DNA of 64,000 nt from Rhopalosiphum padi (Eukaryota > Arthropoda > Insecta > Hemiptera > Aphididae): assembly GCF_020882245.1 (NCBI RefSeq), contig NC_083600.1, positions 11,594,001 to 11,658,000 on the forward strand, read 5' to 3'. Position 1 is the stretch's first letter. Each line of letters begins with the position of its first letter. Position numbers and translations under genes: made by a program. The notes below the pieces were generated by a model. That model was not told where the DNA came from. It did not search any database and saw only the letters and a program-made list of their open reading frames with translations. Below, one piece after another: positions 38,723 through 51,059 of this stretch.

Positions 38723-41574
38723 GACGTCGCTGGCAACTGCAGTAACTGCACTTAATCGATAACGTTGTGTATACCATTACAATATTATACAATTCATAAT
38801 ACTGTGTTTATGAATGTTGCCGATTTACGCGCCATCCGTGTTATGTATACAATATATATATACATATAGACTCAGTTATATAGACGATTGTGCATATACT
38901 AGTATATTTTACTATTATTATATGGTTGTTTATAATTAATAGTCACTGATATTATAATAATGTATATTAGGAAACGTCTTAAACTTTGTTATGTGTTAGC
39001 GTTTCAGGCCGTCACCGCGTGCTATAATAATTACCTACCGTATATATACGGTTGTATTATAATATAAAATACCACCTACCTTCAATAGACTTATTATATT
39101 GTATTATTTGACTTCTATCATGGCAATATCGCCCATTATTAATATATGGGCATCTACCACTGCTATACGTGACAAAGTTCTGCATTTTTAATAGTACGCC
39201 TGCATAGAGTTTGTGCTTACGTCGCGCAATCGAGGCGAGGTTGGCGAGGTTAGCGAGATTATTGTTATTATTAATTTTGATAACCCGAAATTTGAATATT
39301 TCGCCTTACGGTGCAGCACTACCTAAGGATGTAAATGCATTTAGCCATCAAGGGTTGACATTCTGAGGAGTGAGCTACTGCAGCTCTTATACCAAAAACT
39401 ATTAGCTTAAAATAATCAGTAGCAGTCCATCCTTTACAAATCATCGCACATTTTATATTTTGGGAAAATCGAAGAATGATGTATTGGTTTTACACAGACG
39501 TGGATTCTTTTTGTTTTATATTTATGTGTGACAGAGTGACACAATCTTGAGCCAAGTAAGCCAATCATAGAAATAGCCTACCCAGAATTGTATACACCCA
39601 CCCACCACTATTATCATACCAGTATTTTTTTAATATAAATTGCTATTACGAAAATGATTTACTTTTAACATAAGTGTAGTAAAAACCTAAAAGACTATTT
39701 AATTGTCAAATATTATTGTTAAATCTTAGTCAGGGACTCAGGGTGTGTGCAGTATGCTCTCCAAACACCCAAGACCCTATATAGTTGCATCACCGCGGTT
39801 AAGCCTTAATCTTATTTAATAATATGATACTTAATTAATATTAATATCACATTGTTCTTGTAGAGGCTGCAATAAACAATTAACACAGGGTAGATTATGA
39901 GGATATTTCAATTGGGGGCGAATATAAAAATTCTTTACATCTTTCGTAGAACAATGATAAATTATTGTATTATTAGTTACCTATTACCATAATAGTGCGC
40001 AAAAATGTCAGAAAAATACATTTTTTATAGCATGATATATATTATGTATCTCTATAAGTTTATATATTTTTTTTTATCAATAATTCGAGTTGTGGTTGTT
40101 AATTAGTTTGTTGTGATTAATGAGTAATTGTTTTTATATTATAATTATAATTCATAACATTTTACATACCTATAATTTAACGTCTCATTTAGATATCAGA
40201 CTGTGAACATAATAATATATTTAGGTATATATATTATATTATGATACCTACAATATATGTTCTTCATTTTGTCATTTCTTCATTATACATAATATAGGTA
40301 CTGGTTGTATATATAAAATGGCTAGGAAATGTTCAAATTGTAAAAACTGTAAGACATTTTCAAACTCTTGAAATATACTGTACCTATATAAGTATAAAAA
40401 AATATTTAAGCTTAAAAACAAACGCACCTACATAATAATATGTACCGTTTGCATTGTAAATGTATAGAATTTAAATAATTTAATTATGGTATTTGTAAGC
40501 GCAGACGCGTTGTTACTGGTAAAATATAATATACCAAATAATTATTATTTATTAGGTAGTTTGTGACTAATTGTCATAATTATTGCATATTAGATCATTT
40601 TAAATAAAGATTATTTTTTCTGTGTTATTAAAATATGTATGTAAACAATATAGACACTCATAAAAACTTAATTAATGTTTTCTTGTTTAGAAACTATTAA
40701 TTTATTTGGTGAATAATTAAGGTTGTGAACTGTAAAGTTTCTTAATATCTATATCTATTTTTCAACTAGTACATGTTTATTATTTTAATTACTCACACAT
40801 GTCACGTTGTACCGTATACCTACCTACTATTTGTACTAAAATCAGTTGTAAAATAAGTATGCAAAATACAAACAATATTATTACAAGCCACAAATTCGTT
40901 GATATAATAATAATAATGATAATAAAAAAAAATGGTTTACTTTGTCTTTATGAAATGTGTTATAATTTTTTTATGTGCCTAGCAGTCTAATATATATATA
41001 TTACATAACATAGGTACCTACATATTTACATTTTACATACGATATAGATTATGGATTAATAGAATTTTATTATTTTATAAAATTGTATTTTTATTTGAAC
41101 AAGGTATACCCATTATAAAAATATATTTTGTTATCTTCATCAATATGATAAAATGAAACTGTATCGTATTAAAAAAAAAAAATCACCATGTAAATAATAG
41201 GTACTGTATCGCCATATCGGAACCGGAAGAAGAAAATAAAAAAAATTTTGTCATGCAAAAATACAACTGGTTTAGAATATCGAAGACTTTACTCGATGAC
41301 TGAATAATGTTTTATTTACAATAACGTATCGATATAATCCGTGAGAACATGACGGATATCAATAAGCTAAGTACCTACCTATATTATGTCGAGCAGCTAG
41401 CATTATAAATAGAAAACGTTATGGAGTACCTACAAATCCATATCTATTGTCAGTATATAAATAAAATTAACTACAAACAATTGTTTTTATGCTTATAAAA
41501 AATATGTGCACTAGTAAAGTAGTAAATTTAATAAGACTTTTGACTTTTTGAGTAGGTATCATTATTTGAGCGAG
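38723..41574. other. Syntrophin 3' UTR and intergenic DNA
   Basis: The 3' UTR must start here. A possible AATAAA lies at 39871-39876, too far away to be certain. A short tandem run (GGCGAGGTTGGCGAGGTTAG) occurs at about 39233-39258. No further gene seen before 41575. Confidence 0.5.
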
Positions 41575-42207
41575 ATGCGTATCCTTGGCGTTGCTGCAAA
41601 TCCTTTCAAAAGCATATGGTTCCGTTGGAGCTGGAACAAGTTAAGTTCCTCACGTGCAGGCAGTAAGTATAGCTATGTCGTCTATTAACTGGGCAATAAG
41701 AATAAATGCGTTTTTCGTCGAGACATCTTTGGAGACGGTTGTTATAAGTATAAGTATAAACTCCGATTATTACAGTATTTTTATTAGGTATTTAAGTCGA
41801 GATGTGAACATGTTTCATTTCGCTAACGGACATTCTGGTTTTTAAGGCACTACGGGCTCCTTTATTATTACGGGACGCGCAGTGCAAACGCAAAGGTAAA
41901 CATAAACTAATAATTATCGTTACAACCGCAATAATGACGGGGTCAGAATGTCTGCAACTCGCAAGCGCGAGTGTTCGTTATAGTTAGGTTGTTAGGTACT
42001 ATTTAAAATTTTAGAATAAATAATATCAGTTCCAATAAAGTATCTAATAGTAAATGGAAATTATGTAGTTCATTGTCGGGCTATCGAATCGTGTTTGGAC
42101 ATTTTATTCTAACCGTTATTTTTAGGTCATCGATTTCCGGGCACTACTTCACCTGCGTGATTGCCCATCCACTAGCAATACGGGCACAGTCCACAGTAGT
42201 TACCTAA
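41575..42207 (+). CDS. Candidate small three-exon gene of unknown function
   Basis: Exons 41575-41662, 41847-41895 and 42126-42207 can be joined (GGCA|GTAAGTATA ... TTTAAG|GC; CAAAG|GTAAAC ... TTTTTAG|G) in consistent phases 1 and 2 to give 219 nt, 72 residues plus TAA. The predicted product starts MRILGVAANPFKSIWFRW and continues WNKLSSSRAGS. It is basic and acid-poor at the N-terminus, compatible with an organelle leader. The pieces are less AT-rich than their surroundings. Against it: the first acceptor is AAG, and I recognise no family. It ends about 640 bp from the convergent Elongin A stop codon. Confidence 0.3.
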
Positions 42208-42842
42208 TACACACAAATGTCACAAATTGATTTTTCTGAAAGTACCTGCAATTGAGTCAAATACTAAGTGTAGTATTTAGGTTATTGTATGATTTCATTG
42301 AGTATATATTATAGAAAATTGAATAATAATTGTATATTGTATAATTATGTAACAGCTACAACTCGCCGCTCAACGTGTTACAGTATATAATTATCATACA
42401 TAAAGCTTGATGACTTGTTACGGAAAATTGAAATTACATTTAAAAAATGTATAATTTTTAATAATTAAACTCACAATTTGTTGAAAAAAAAATGTATATA
42501 ATAAAAGGAATTAATTATGGTACCTTACTATGTCTAGGTAATAGGTATTAAAAATAGAATCAATACTTAATAATACAGTATTACAATAATTAATTAGAAT
42601 TACAATGACCGTGTTTATAATTACATCTATAATAGAATAACGACAATAAAGTGTTCACATTGCGAAATCTTAACGCTAATTAAGAATTAAAAATAAAATA
42701 AATTCAGAATTCAATTCATCACAGAAATACATATTACCAAATCTTAGAACCTTCGTGGCAGATACGTTTTAATAAAAATGTATACATTAAATATGTATGT
42801 ATGTAGGGAAATACTATTATTTCAAGTTAGACATGAAGTAAT
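42208..42842. other. Intergenic DNA / Elongin A 3' UTR
   Basis: AT-rich. It must contain the 3' UTR of Elongin A on the minus strand; no unambiguous polyadenylation signal could be picked. Confidence 0.5.
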
Positions 42843-45800
42843 TTAACGCCTGCGTGTAGATTTTATGAGTTGTAACGCCTTTTGCATCAAAGGAGCTTTT
42901 TTCTTTTTCACTAAAATCATAAAAAAGAAAATTACATACAATTTATTATTATTTATAAAATATAAATCAGAAAAATGTAAGCATATTGATATATAATTAT
43001 AATTTAGAGGAAGCCATAAAAATCTTTTATCTTTATCAATCATTCAAATATCATGGTAAATACTAAATTTACTTTTAAAAATTTATATGTTCAAAAGTAA
43101 GCAATCAGTCATTTTTACTAAAAGTAACATTAAGAGAATGTCAATATTTATCGTAAGTGAAAATATATTTGTTCTCTTTCTTAGATCCAAAAACAACATA
43201 GATAAAATACATTAATGTAAAATAGTTTTTATTTTATGATTTTTGATTAATCTTAGAGTAAATTCACTTATTAGAGAAATTATAGTGTATTATAGTTTTG
43301 AAGGTTTGACATACTTATTAGTTATTTTATATTTTATTTAAAAAAATAAAAAAATAAGTTTGTGCATTGAAATGGATATTAAATTGTTTTAAGACAATAT
43401 TTAAAAAACATCAATATCATACCCTTAAAAATATGTTTACCGACTTACTGTCAATTTTTTGTAACAGGTTATTTTACACTAAGATTACTCAAAAATATAA
43501 AAAAAATGACTGCATGAATATTTATACATAAATGGGATAGAAAACGAAATAAACAGTAAACTGACATTGTTTTAAAAGATGATTATTATTTAATTATATT
43601 AATTAAACTATCATTCAATTACTGTTTTTTAATCAGAATAATAAAGTTAAGGTTGTTTGGTGCATATTTATTGTTTTAAAAATTGAAATTAGATTTCACA
43701 GAAATGACAAGTTATTGTGTTAAACTGTTCAGAATGTAAATAAAAATATCTATTTAGAAGTTAAAAGAATCAAAAATAATTGATTTATTGTAAATTTTAA
43801 TTCATTAACATGAACAACACAATCTTTCTAAGTATCATACCGAAACAATTCATACTCCAAACCATTTAATAATATACGTAGAATGCACGCGCAAGTTTTA
43901 AGAATAATGACCTTCATTATAATATTTTTGAATACGAATAAAGGTCTCAAAGAAAATAATAATTAACATCTCGAAAAATATGAAATGTAATGTAATGCAA
44001 TATAATATAAAATAGTTTCTATTCATACTCGCACTGGACGGCGAATGGGCAGAAGTCAGAGCAATTGGTACACCAGTAGCCATAGTGGTGGATCTCTTGT
44101 TGGCAGACAGTGCTTCAGCAGTAGAATGTCCTCCCATCATAGATTTGTTTAAGATATTACGCCTAGTATCAGCAGAAGCCGTTTGGAATTTTGCCTGTAA
44201 ACGATAATACAAGTGCACAAGGCAATTAGAATCAAAAATTTTACAAAAAACATGTTATAACTAAATAATTTGCCTGTTTTTTAGCAATGCCGCGAGGTGG
44301 TTTAACAGTTGAGTCAACGTATGCTAGTTGTGTTTTTCTAACAGGCGTGGACGCAGCTTGATTTGCATTTATGTTCCGCCGTAGTTTGGCCAATTTTGTT
44401 TCACGTTCTTCTAGGCATCTCTAAATATCATTGTACCATATTATTATATTCATCATGTTAAGTTTTAAATATTAATTTTAGAAATCATCCCAATTTTACT
44501 TAGTAAAGGATATTTTTATGTTAAAACTTTTTATCAAACAAAAACATGTAGGTATGTATTTAAATTGCTGTAATAGAGAATACAACGCCATTAAAATTTA
44601 AAATAGATTAAAATAGAATTTTATACAAAAATAAAAACAAACTTATACTGTGTGTAAATGATTTTGATAAATAATTAATTTATAATTACTATATAAAAAT
44701 TTCTCCATGGTTCATTTTTATCTGGAACTTTATTGCGAAATTCTTTTTTGCAATGGTACTCCCATAATACTCCAGTATCTTCAATCAAATAATCATTGAA
44801 CTGTTCTAAGGTATATAACTGATCAGGGCTAGCGTGTTTCAATATTGGCTCAAGTATACTAAACGGAACTCCACCAGTGTATTCCAAAGCTAAACAAAAT
44901 TGAAAATGTTTAATAAATACACGTCTATTATTTGTAGGTAAGATAAAACATGATTTTGTATACAAGAAATATATTTACCATCTAAATTGTCCTTAATAGT
45001 TTGGATACAGAAATCAAGTAATCTAGGAACTTCAGTATAGATTGAACTCTTATTTCCAGAGTACACTTTTGTCCTGTAAAATATTATATTTTAGAAATAA
45101 AAATGACTATAAACAAAATATTTTATATACTCCAATACCTCATATTTTTTGTTGTCATAATTTTAGCCAACGGATCAAGATCTTCTGTTTTCTTTTTCTT
45201 TACATCTAATTGAGATAGTGGTTTATAGTTAGCAATTAATTCTTCGGGATCTAAATTAAATGGTGCCAATGGACTCTAGAATTAGGTATATAACAATGAT
45301 TAACATAGTAGTTTTTAAATTTTTGAACATAAAAATTTTGTTTAAAATTATACTGACTGGTGGCATAGAACTAGATTCTCGCTCTGAAGACATTGATCTA
45401 TCTCTATACTTGGATTTAATTTGTTTCTTTTTAACTATTTCTATACCTAGTAAAGCTTCTTCAAATGTTTTGTCTGAAAAACATTATATAATAAATAAAT
45501 CAAAAATAATTAATTTGTATATAAGTACATAAGGCGCTCAACTTACTACTGCTATTACTACTATGAGTACTATGGTTAGTACTAGTTGAAGGCTTAGATT
45601 CTTCCTTGGTTTTATCCTTACTACTTTTTTTCGAATCACTTTTATCTTTATGACCTGACCTTGATTCATTTTTGTCCCTATGAGAGTGAGATTTAGATTC
45701 AGATTTATGAGACGATTTATGCTTATCTTTTTTTTTGTCTGAATGTGAACTTTTTTTCTCTTTTTTAGTACTTTCTTCATAACCATTAATATGTTCTCTA

Positions 45801-48800
45801 TGAGAAGTTGTTGCAATATGTTGTGCAATCTCACATATTTCTGGTTCTGTTTTAATTTTGACATTTTCATACTTATAATCTTTTTTTACTTTCTTTGAGA
45901 CATGTCCATCTCCTTGCTCATCTGTTGAATTAGAATAAGATTCCTTTCGTTTTTTATTGTCTTTATCTTTTTTACTTTTTTTATGCTTTGATTTTTCATG
46001 ATGTCGATGGTGAGATGATTCACGGTCACTTGAATCATAGTTAATTGTATTGATTACTTCTGGTTCATTGATAAATTCTTCATTATCTTTTGGTGAAGAT
46101 ACGTCATGATTTTCTTCATCAGAATTATCATCTCTTTTATAGAAATTTTCAGTTTCTTCAATTTTTACCACATTTTTCCATTGAATAACTAATGTTTTGG
46201 CTGATTCTCCAATGTTGCCATCATATTTTCTTAAATTGTTGACCACTCGTCCAATTCCAGTATTTTGTAAATTTTGAACAGTGATAGGAAGTTTAGAAAG
46301 TTTAGTTATACATTTCATTATCTAAAACAGAAACAATATTATTTATTAATTATATATATTTTTTTATAATATAACACAAGATGTATTTCATAATTTATAG
46401 TTATTTTATTATCAATTCTGGTAGGATTAAACCTTAATCATTGATCATAAAATTAAATACTATTATACTAGAATTTATGACTAACTGTAATATGCATAGA
46501 TTAAATAGTAGTTATTACTCAACCATAATATGTATGTATATTTTATATAAAGAAATAGGTACAGTGCTTAAAAAGAACAAAGAAAGCTTGAATTATATTA
46601 ACTCATTATATTTTTTATAATTGATAATAGTAATAAGAAGAATATGAATTTTTTACATTTACAATTTGTTTTTAGGAAATAAAATTTATTACAATGTATA
46701 ACTTTTTAAATACATTTTAGTGCAATTTTAAGATATTTTTAATCATTAATGCAATGGACTTTAAACACTGTTCAATGCATAATGTTTGAACCATATATAC
46801 ATGGATCAATTACTAAATTATATAAAAAGGGAAAATGGATTAAAATTAACATTTTAAACTATAATCTACTTATCAGAATTTGAAACAGAAGTATAATTTA
46901 TTACATATTATGTAGTAAATTCCAATATTTATGCTTTAAAATATTAAAATATAATTTGTATACCTATATACTTTATTTTTTTTTTTAATGAAGCCTATTG
47001 TAATATCTTAATCAAACTATTTTATATTGTCAAAATAAAAAAGTTTATTGGAATTTAAAAAATAAATAAACAATTAAAAATGGTTGGTATTAAATTTTTT
47101 ATTTACTGTAACTATTTAAAATTAAATTCAAGTCTTTCTTTATAAATATATGTACTCAATAAATGTATATCATTTTATTTCCTTATCTTAAAATTCCAAA
47201 CTAAAGTGTGCAGATTGTTGTAAAAAATATATTGTTTATAACATAAATATTAAAAGTGGGATAAAAATTATACATATTGTGTATTTAAAAATTCTAAAAA
47301 CAGTAACCTTGATCTACTGACCTAATGATGCACTTTATTATATAAAACTACAAATTATACAGGAACTTTCACTAAGCATAAAGGTATTGATAAATAAGTA
47401 AGTATAAAATTGCAGGTAAATGGTAAAAACCGACTTGGAAAAAAAATGTTAAATTAAATTATTTATAAAATAAAATTTTTTATAGTTTTTGATGATTTCA
47501 TATACTATTTATATAATTATAAATTATTTCTAAAAATAGCTGCGGATATTAAGATTATTATTGTCCTACAATTTGGTAGTCATCGATAATATTATGAATA
47601 TAGCTTTCATATTATATAATATTTGTGATTTTTATGAAAAAATAAATTTGACTTTTGAAATCTTATAGATTTTCACTTTAATTTTTTTATCCTAAATTAA
47701 AAATTGTATAAAATACTATTTTATTCATATATTTCTTACAAAGCGTATTAACATAGATTGATTCACTTATTATAAAAAAATGACAATTTAAAAATAAATA
47801 TAGGTTACAAAAGTATTGAGATATTAGTTGGATAAAAATAAATTGTTTAATTTATAAATGTATTACTTAATTATATATAATAACTGAATTAAACTCATAA
47901 CCAATATGTTATAATTTTGCATATTATTACAATGTTCTTTGCATCCCTCGTGGAGTACTTAGAAACAATTCCGGATCACGTAATATAAATTGTTTATGAA
48001 TTTTTGGGATAATTAGATAATACTAAAATTTTCATTATTTATTTTTATTATTATTTCAGTTATATTATTTTAAATTAAATAGTGAACTAGAATCATCGAA
48101 ATTTGATAAATAAAATTCATAAAACTGTAATTTAACTTAAACCTTTGACTTAATTATACAAGTATTTTTCTTATATTTACTTTCTTATTATTCCATCTTG
48201 AGAAAAATGAATTTAACAGAAAAATAAATAAATATTGTACTTTACAAAAAATGATTATTTGCACTCGCTTTGGGTTTAAACATGTATTATCATTTCAAAC
48301 ACATAAAAACACTAATAGTCTACAATAATAATCCAAATTTGATAAAAAAAAAAAAGGGTATATGTTAGAATTATTATAAAAAGTTTATAACAATCAACTT
48401 CAGAAAATTTTTTAAGGATAATTTAAGCCATTCTATTATTATGTTTTATATATATTTCATTATCAATGTTTGTGATTATTTTTCTTATTTTATAATATTA
48501 GGTTTTTCCTAATAATTATTTCATACAATTTAAATTTTTTTATCCGTTAACCTTTTATACAATTAATCAAAATAGGTAATGTTAACCTATAATCAATTAC
48601 CTATGGATTGGTTTCTCCATCAACACATTGGATCTGTTTCATAAAAGTAGGCCATTTTTAGTAAAAGTAATTTTTAATTTTTAACAATTTACATTGCATT
48701 TTCTAAAAACTACTATACACTTTTAAATGGTTTCAGAGCTATAATTCTATTTCCTTATTTTAATTCTAAAATTTAACAAGGAATGAAGTAGTACAGTCAT

Positions 48801-49759
48801 AATTAATTTATAGTCTATATTTACACCAGTAGTATTTTTAACTTATAAAATATATGTGTTTGTTGGGAATAATATGCAGGTCACAATATCAATGTACAGG
48901 CCTAAAAAAGGACGACAATTTAAAAATGCAAATGAGTATATTGAAAGATAATTGATATCAAAATAATATAATACCTAGAAGTATATACATCTTAACTATA
49001 CAAATATGTAGGTTAGTGCTGAATAGGTTATAATAGGGCTAATAATTTAACAATGGATAATTTTACATTAAATATACTTGGATAATCTGTGATAATTAAA
49101 TAATCAATTTTGTGTCCATATTGCTTTATAAAATAAGATATTATGAGAAATCACCAATTATCAAAAATAATATTGAATACAAAAATATTTGAGAAATAAA
49201 ATACTAATAAAAAAGTAGGTAAATTAAATATTAAGCAAAACAATAAAAGATCAAAAGACAACAAAATGTCTATAGACAAATAGGTATGTCATTTCAATAA
49301 AAACGTATGTGAAACAGGCCTATTTTTTTTTTTAAGAATATCCTATCAAAATTATAATGAGGAAATGTTCAAAGGTGTAAGGAATAATATTCTTATGGAC
49401 GATGACAGTTTATGTGACTTGAAGTCCACATAAGAATTGGGTTCGAGTGTCGAGTGACATATGGAAATCGAGAACCAACATGTTTTAAAGACATGGGATC
49501 CAGTTCGAGGCGCGTTTTACCGGTTCAATAATCAATTAACTACTCTAACTTGGGGTCTTTATTTTTTTCGTGAAACCTAACGCGTCAACAAGCATGCGAA
49601 ATCGGACAGCCATCAAAGGGAGCACACCAGCAAGGGCCTCTTATAAAGTCTCTTACGAGTACGCACCTTGTCGTTGTCGTTGGATTCGGTGGCCCTGCCG
49701 ATGTGTCTCTTGTAGTGTTCGATCACGCCGTTGAGCTTATGCATTTTGGAGTCCTCCAT
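42843..49759 (-). CDS. EloA: Elongin A (RNA polymerase II elongation factor SIII subunit A; 9 coding exons)
   Basis: Exons (minus strand) are 49759-49667, 46321-45547, 45473-45358, 45275-45139, 45073-44979, 44889-44690, 44420-44274, 44194-44035 and 42910-42843. They total 1791 nt (596 residues plus stop), all phases consistent. The ATG at 49759 has A at -3 and G at +4. N-terminus: TFIIS-N/LW-type domain (about 1-85; MKCITKLSKLPITVQNLQNT, VVNNLRKYDGN). Middle: very charged Ser/Lys/His/Asp region (about 110-285; HKKSKKDKD, KKDKHKSSHKSESKSHSH). C-terminal half: Elongin-A signature and elongin-BC-binding region (about 374-475; VYSGNKSS, YTGGVPFSILEPILKHASPD, LWEYHCKKEFRNKVP), then AYVDSTVKPPRG, and the last exon KKKKAPLMQKALQLIK. 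Family role: with Elongins B/C suppresses Pol II pausing, and with a cullin forms a ubiquitin ligase for stalled Pol II. The protein is shorter than human Elongin A (about 770). The intron at 44273-44195 appears to be GC-AG. Donors at 45358 (GTCAGT) and 44035 (GTGCGA) are non-standard, but the joined sequence fits the family. Confidence 0.94.
44195..44273 (-). other. 79-nt GC-AG intron in Elongin A bounded by 9-nt direct repeats
   Basis: On the minus strand exon 7 ends AAACAG and is followed by GCAAATT. The next exon follows TTTACAG and starts GCAAAATTC. The nonamer ACAGGCAAA therefore occurs at both boundaries (plus strand TTTGCCTGT at 44269-44277 and 44190-44198). Splicing as CAG|GC...AG|GCA gives KKQAKF, matching the RRxEKF step of vertebrate Elongin A. 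The only GT alternative (TTTA|GTTATA) would insert ANYL. Confidence 0.65.
46322..49666 (-). other. Elongin A intron 1
   Basis: This 3.3-kb AT-rich intron runs from donor GACAAG|GTGCGT to acceptor CTGTTTTAG. Near the first exon (49380-49560) there is a less AT-rich patch. No coding, RNA or transposon signal was recognised. Confidence 0.7.
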
Positions 49760-50764
49760 CTTCACCCCGACTCGCCGGACGACGTGTCGTGCGTACGTTT
49801 GCACTTTGAGGTGCGAGAGCCGTTTCAGTCACGAGAGCGGCACGCTCAACGGCTCAGTGGGGGAAGGAGGCGGCCACCGAACAGTCCTGATGCGTCGTAC
49901 GTGTCGCTAACTACTTCAGTCAGAGTGTCGCGTTACCGTGTAGGTCCGCGGTGGACATCAATAATCGTGAAACGAATGATTTTGTGTTCGTTGAGGTTTA
50001 TCACCAAAACGTAAGCAAAGATCAGCTGATGGCGAGATACACATGACGTCCTATCATAGTCATACGTTTTATCACCGTTGCCGTAGTGATAAACGCGGTG
50101 TTGTTACCGCGATACCGGTTCTAAGACTCAGCTGTTAATATTTTACTGTGGAATGAAGGTGCAAACGATGTCGGGAAATTGTGCATACGGAATTTAAAAT
50201 AATGAAATTGTAAAAAGGGCTACGGGTAGTGAGTGGGTGTACATTCAAATTTCAAACGTCTTTATGGCGTCTCTTTTCTATGGTTACGACTCGCTAAGAA
50301 ATATAAAATACTATTATTAATTATTATTAAGAAGTATCTAATAATGCACAGTACATGGTACCGAAGAGAAGACAATGTCTAACTAAAAAATAAAGATTGA
50401 GATTTCGTGTTCATTGCCCCTCCCCCCCCCCCATCGATTGCGATTTAAGTACAATCGTACCGTTTTTTACGTCGGTATTATCGACTACACACACTAACTG
50501 AATTTTGATGCATCATGCACAGATAATACATATTATGTGACAAAAGCGTAACCCGTTGCCACGTTCATGTCGATTACAGTGGTATAAAGTATGGGATAAT
50601 ATGGTATACCAATTGGTATTCAGTCGCCGTCCCATTATCAGCAGCTGCACTAGCAATGGAATATTTTCCTTGTCAATGTTGTCTCCCCCCGCCACCACTT
50701 CCACGCCATCGCATCATCGATACCTGCTAAACACACTTATACATTAATATATATATTATGTATA
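49760..50764. promoter_or_regulatory. Divergent intergenic promoter region between Elongin A and phtf
   Basis: About 1 kb separates the Elongin A start codon from the presumed phtf transcription start. The Elongin-proximal half is GC-richer and has a perfect palindromic stem CGCGGT-GTTGTT-ACCGCG at about 50094-50111. A run of C residues lies at about 50416-50433. Plus-strand frames overlapping here (49703-50014) are shadows of Elongin A exon 1 and its leader. Confidence 0.4.
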
Positions 50765-51059
50765 TCAGTCGACTCTCGACAGTCACTACCCAGTACACGG
50801 CCAGTGCAACGTCTGCTCGTAGCTGTCCCGTGTCCGTTCTATTCCCGTCGTGTCCGTTTCACTCGTGTATATATTAGATGTTAATACTGTAATAATAATA
50901 TATTGTGTATACATACAACGGACGGACGTGTTCTGGAATCTAACGTTTCTACGATTTTTTATTTCATTTCGCCGAAAGAGTAACCAACACATTAGTTTTC
51001 GTCAAATACTACCCAGATCTATCTTCGACGATTCACCGTTGCTCGTCCCAGTTCGGTCG
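50765..51059 (+). promoter_or_regulatory. Probable phtf transcription start and 5' UTR exon
   Basis: An arthropod-type initiator TCAGT at 50765-50769 follows an AT-rich TATATATATTATG stretch. A GC-richer segment then runs to a strong donor GGTCG|GTAAGTACC (exon end 51059). The next acceptor that leads into phtf coding sequence is TTTTAG at 58661-58666. Assigning this exon to phtf is inferred from strand, position and splice sites; no transcript was seen. Confidence 0.45.
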
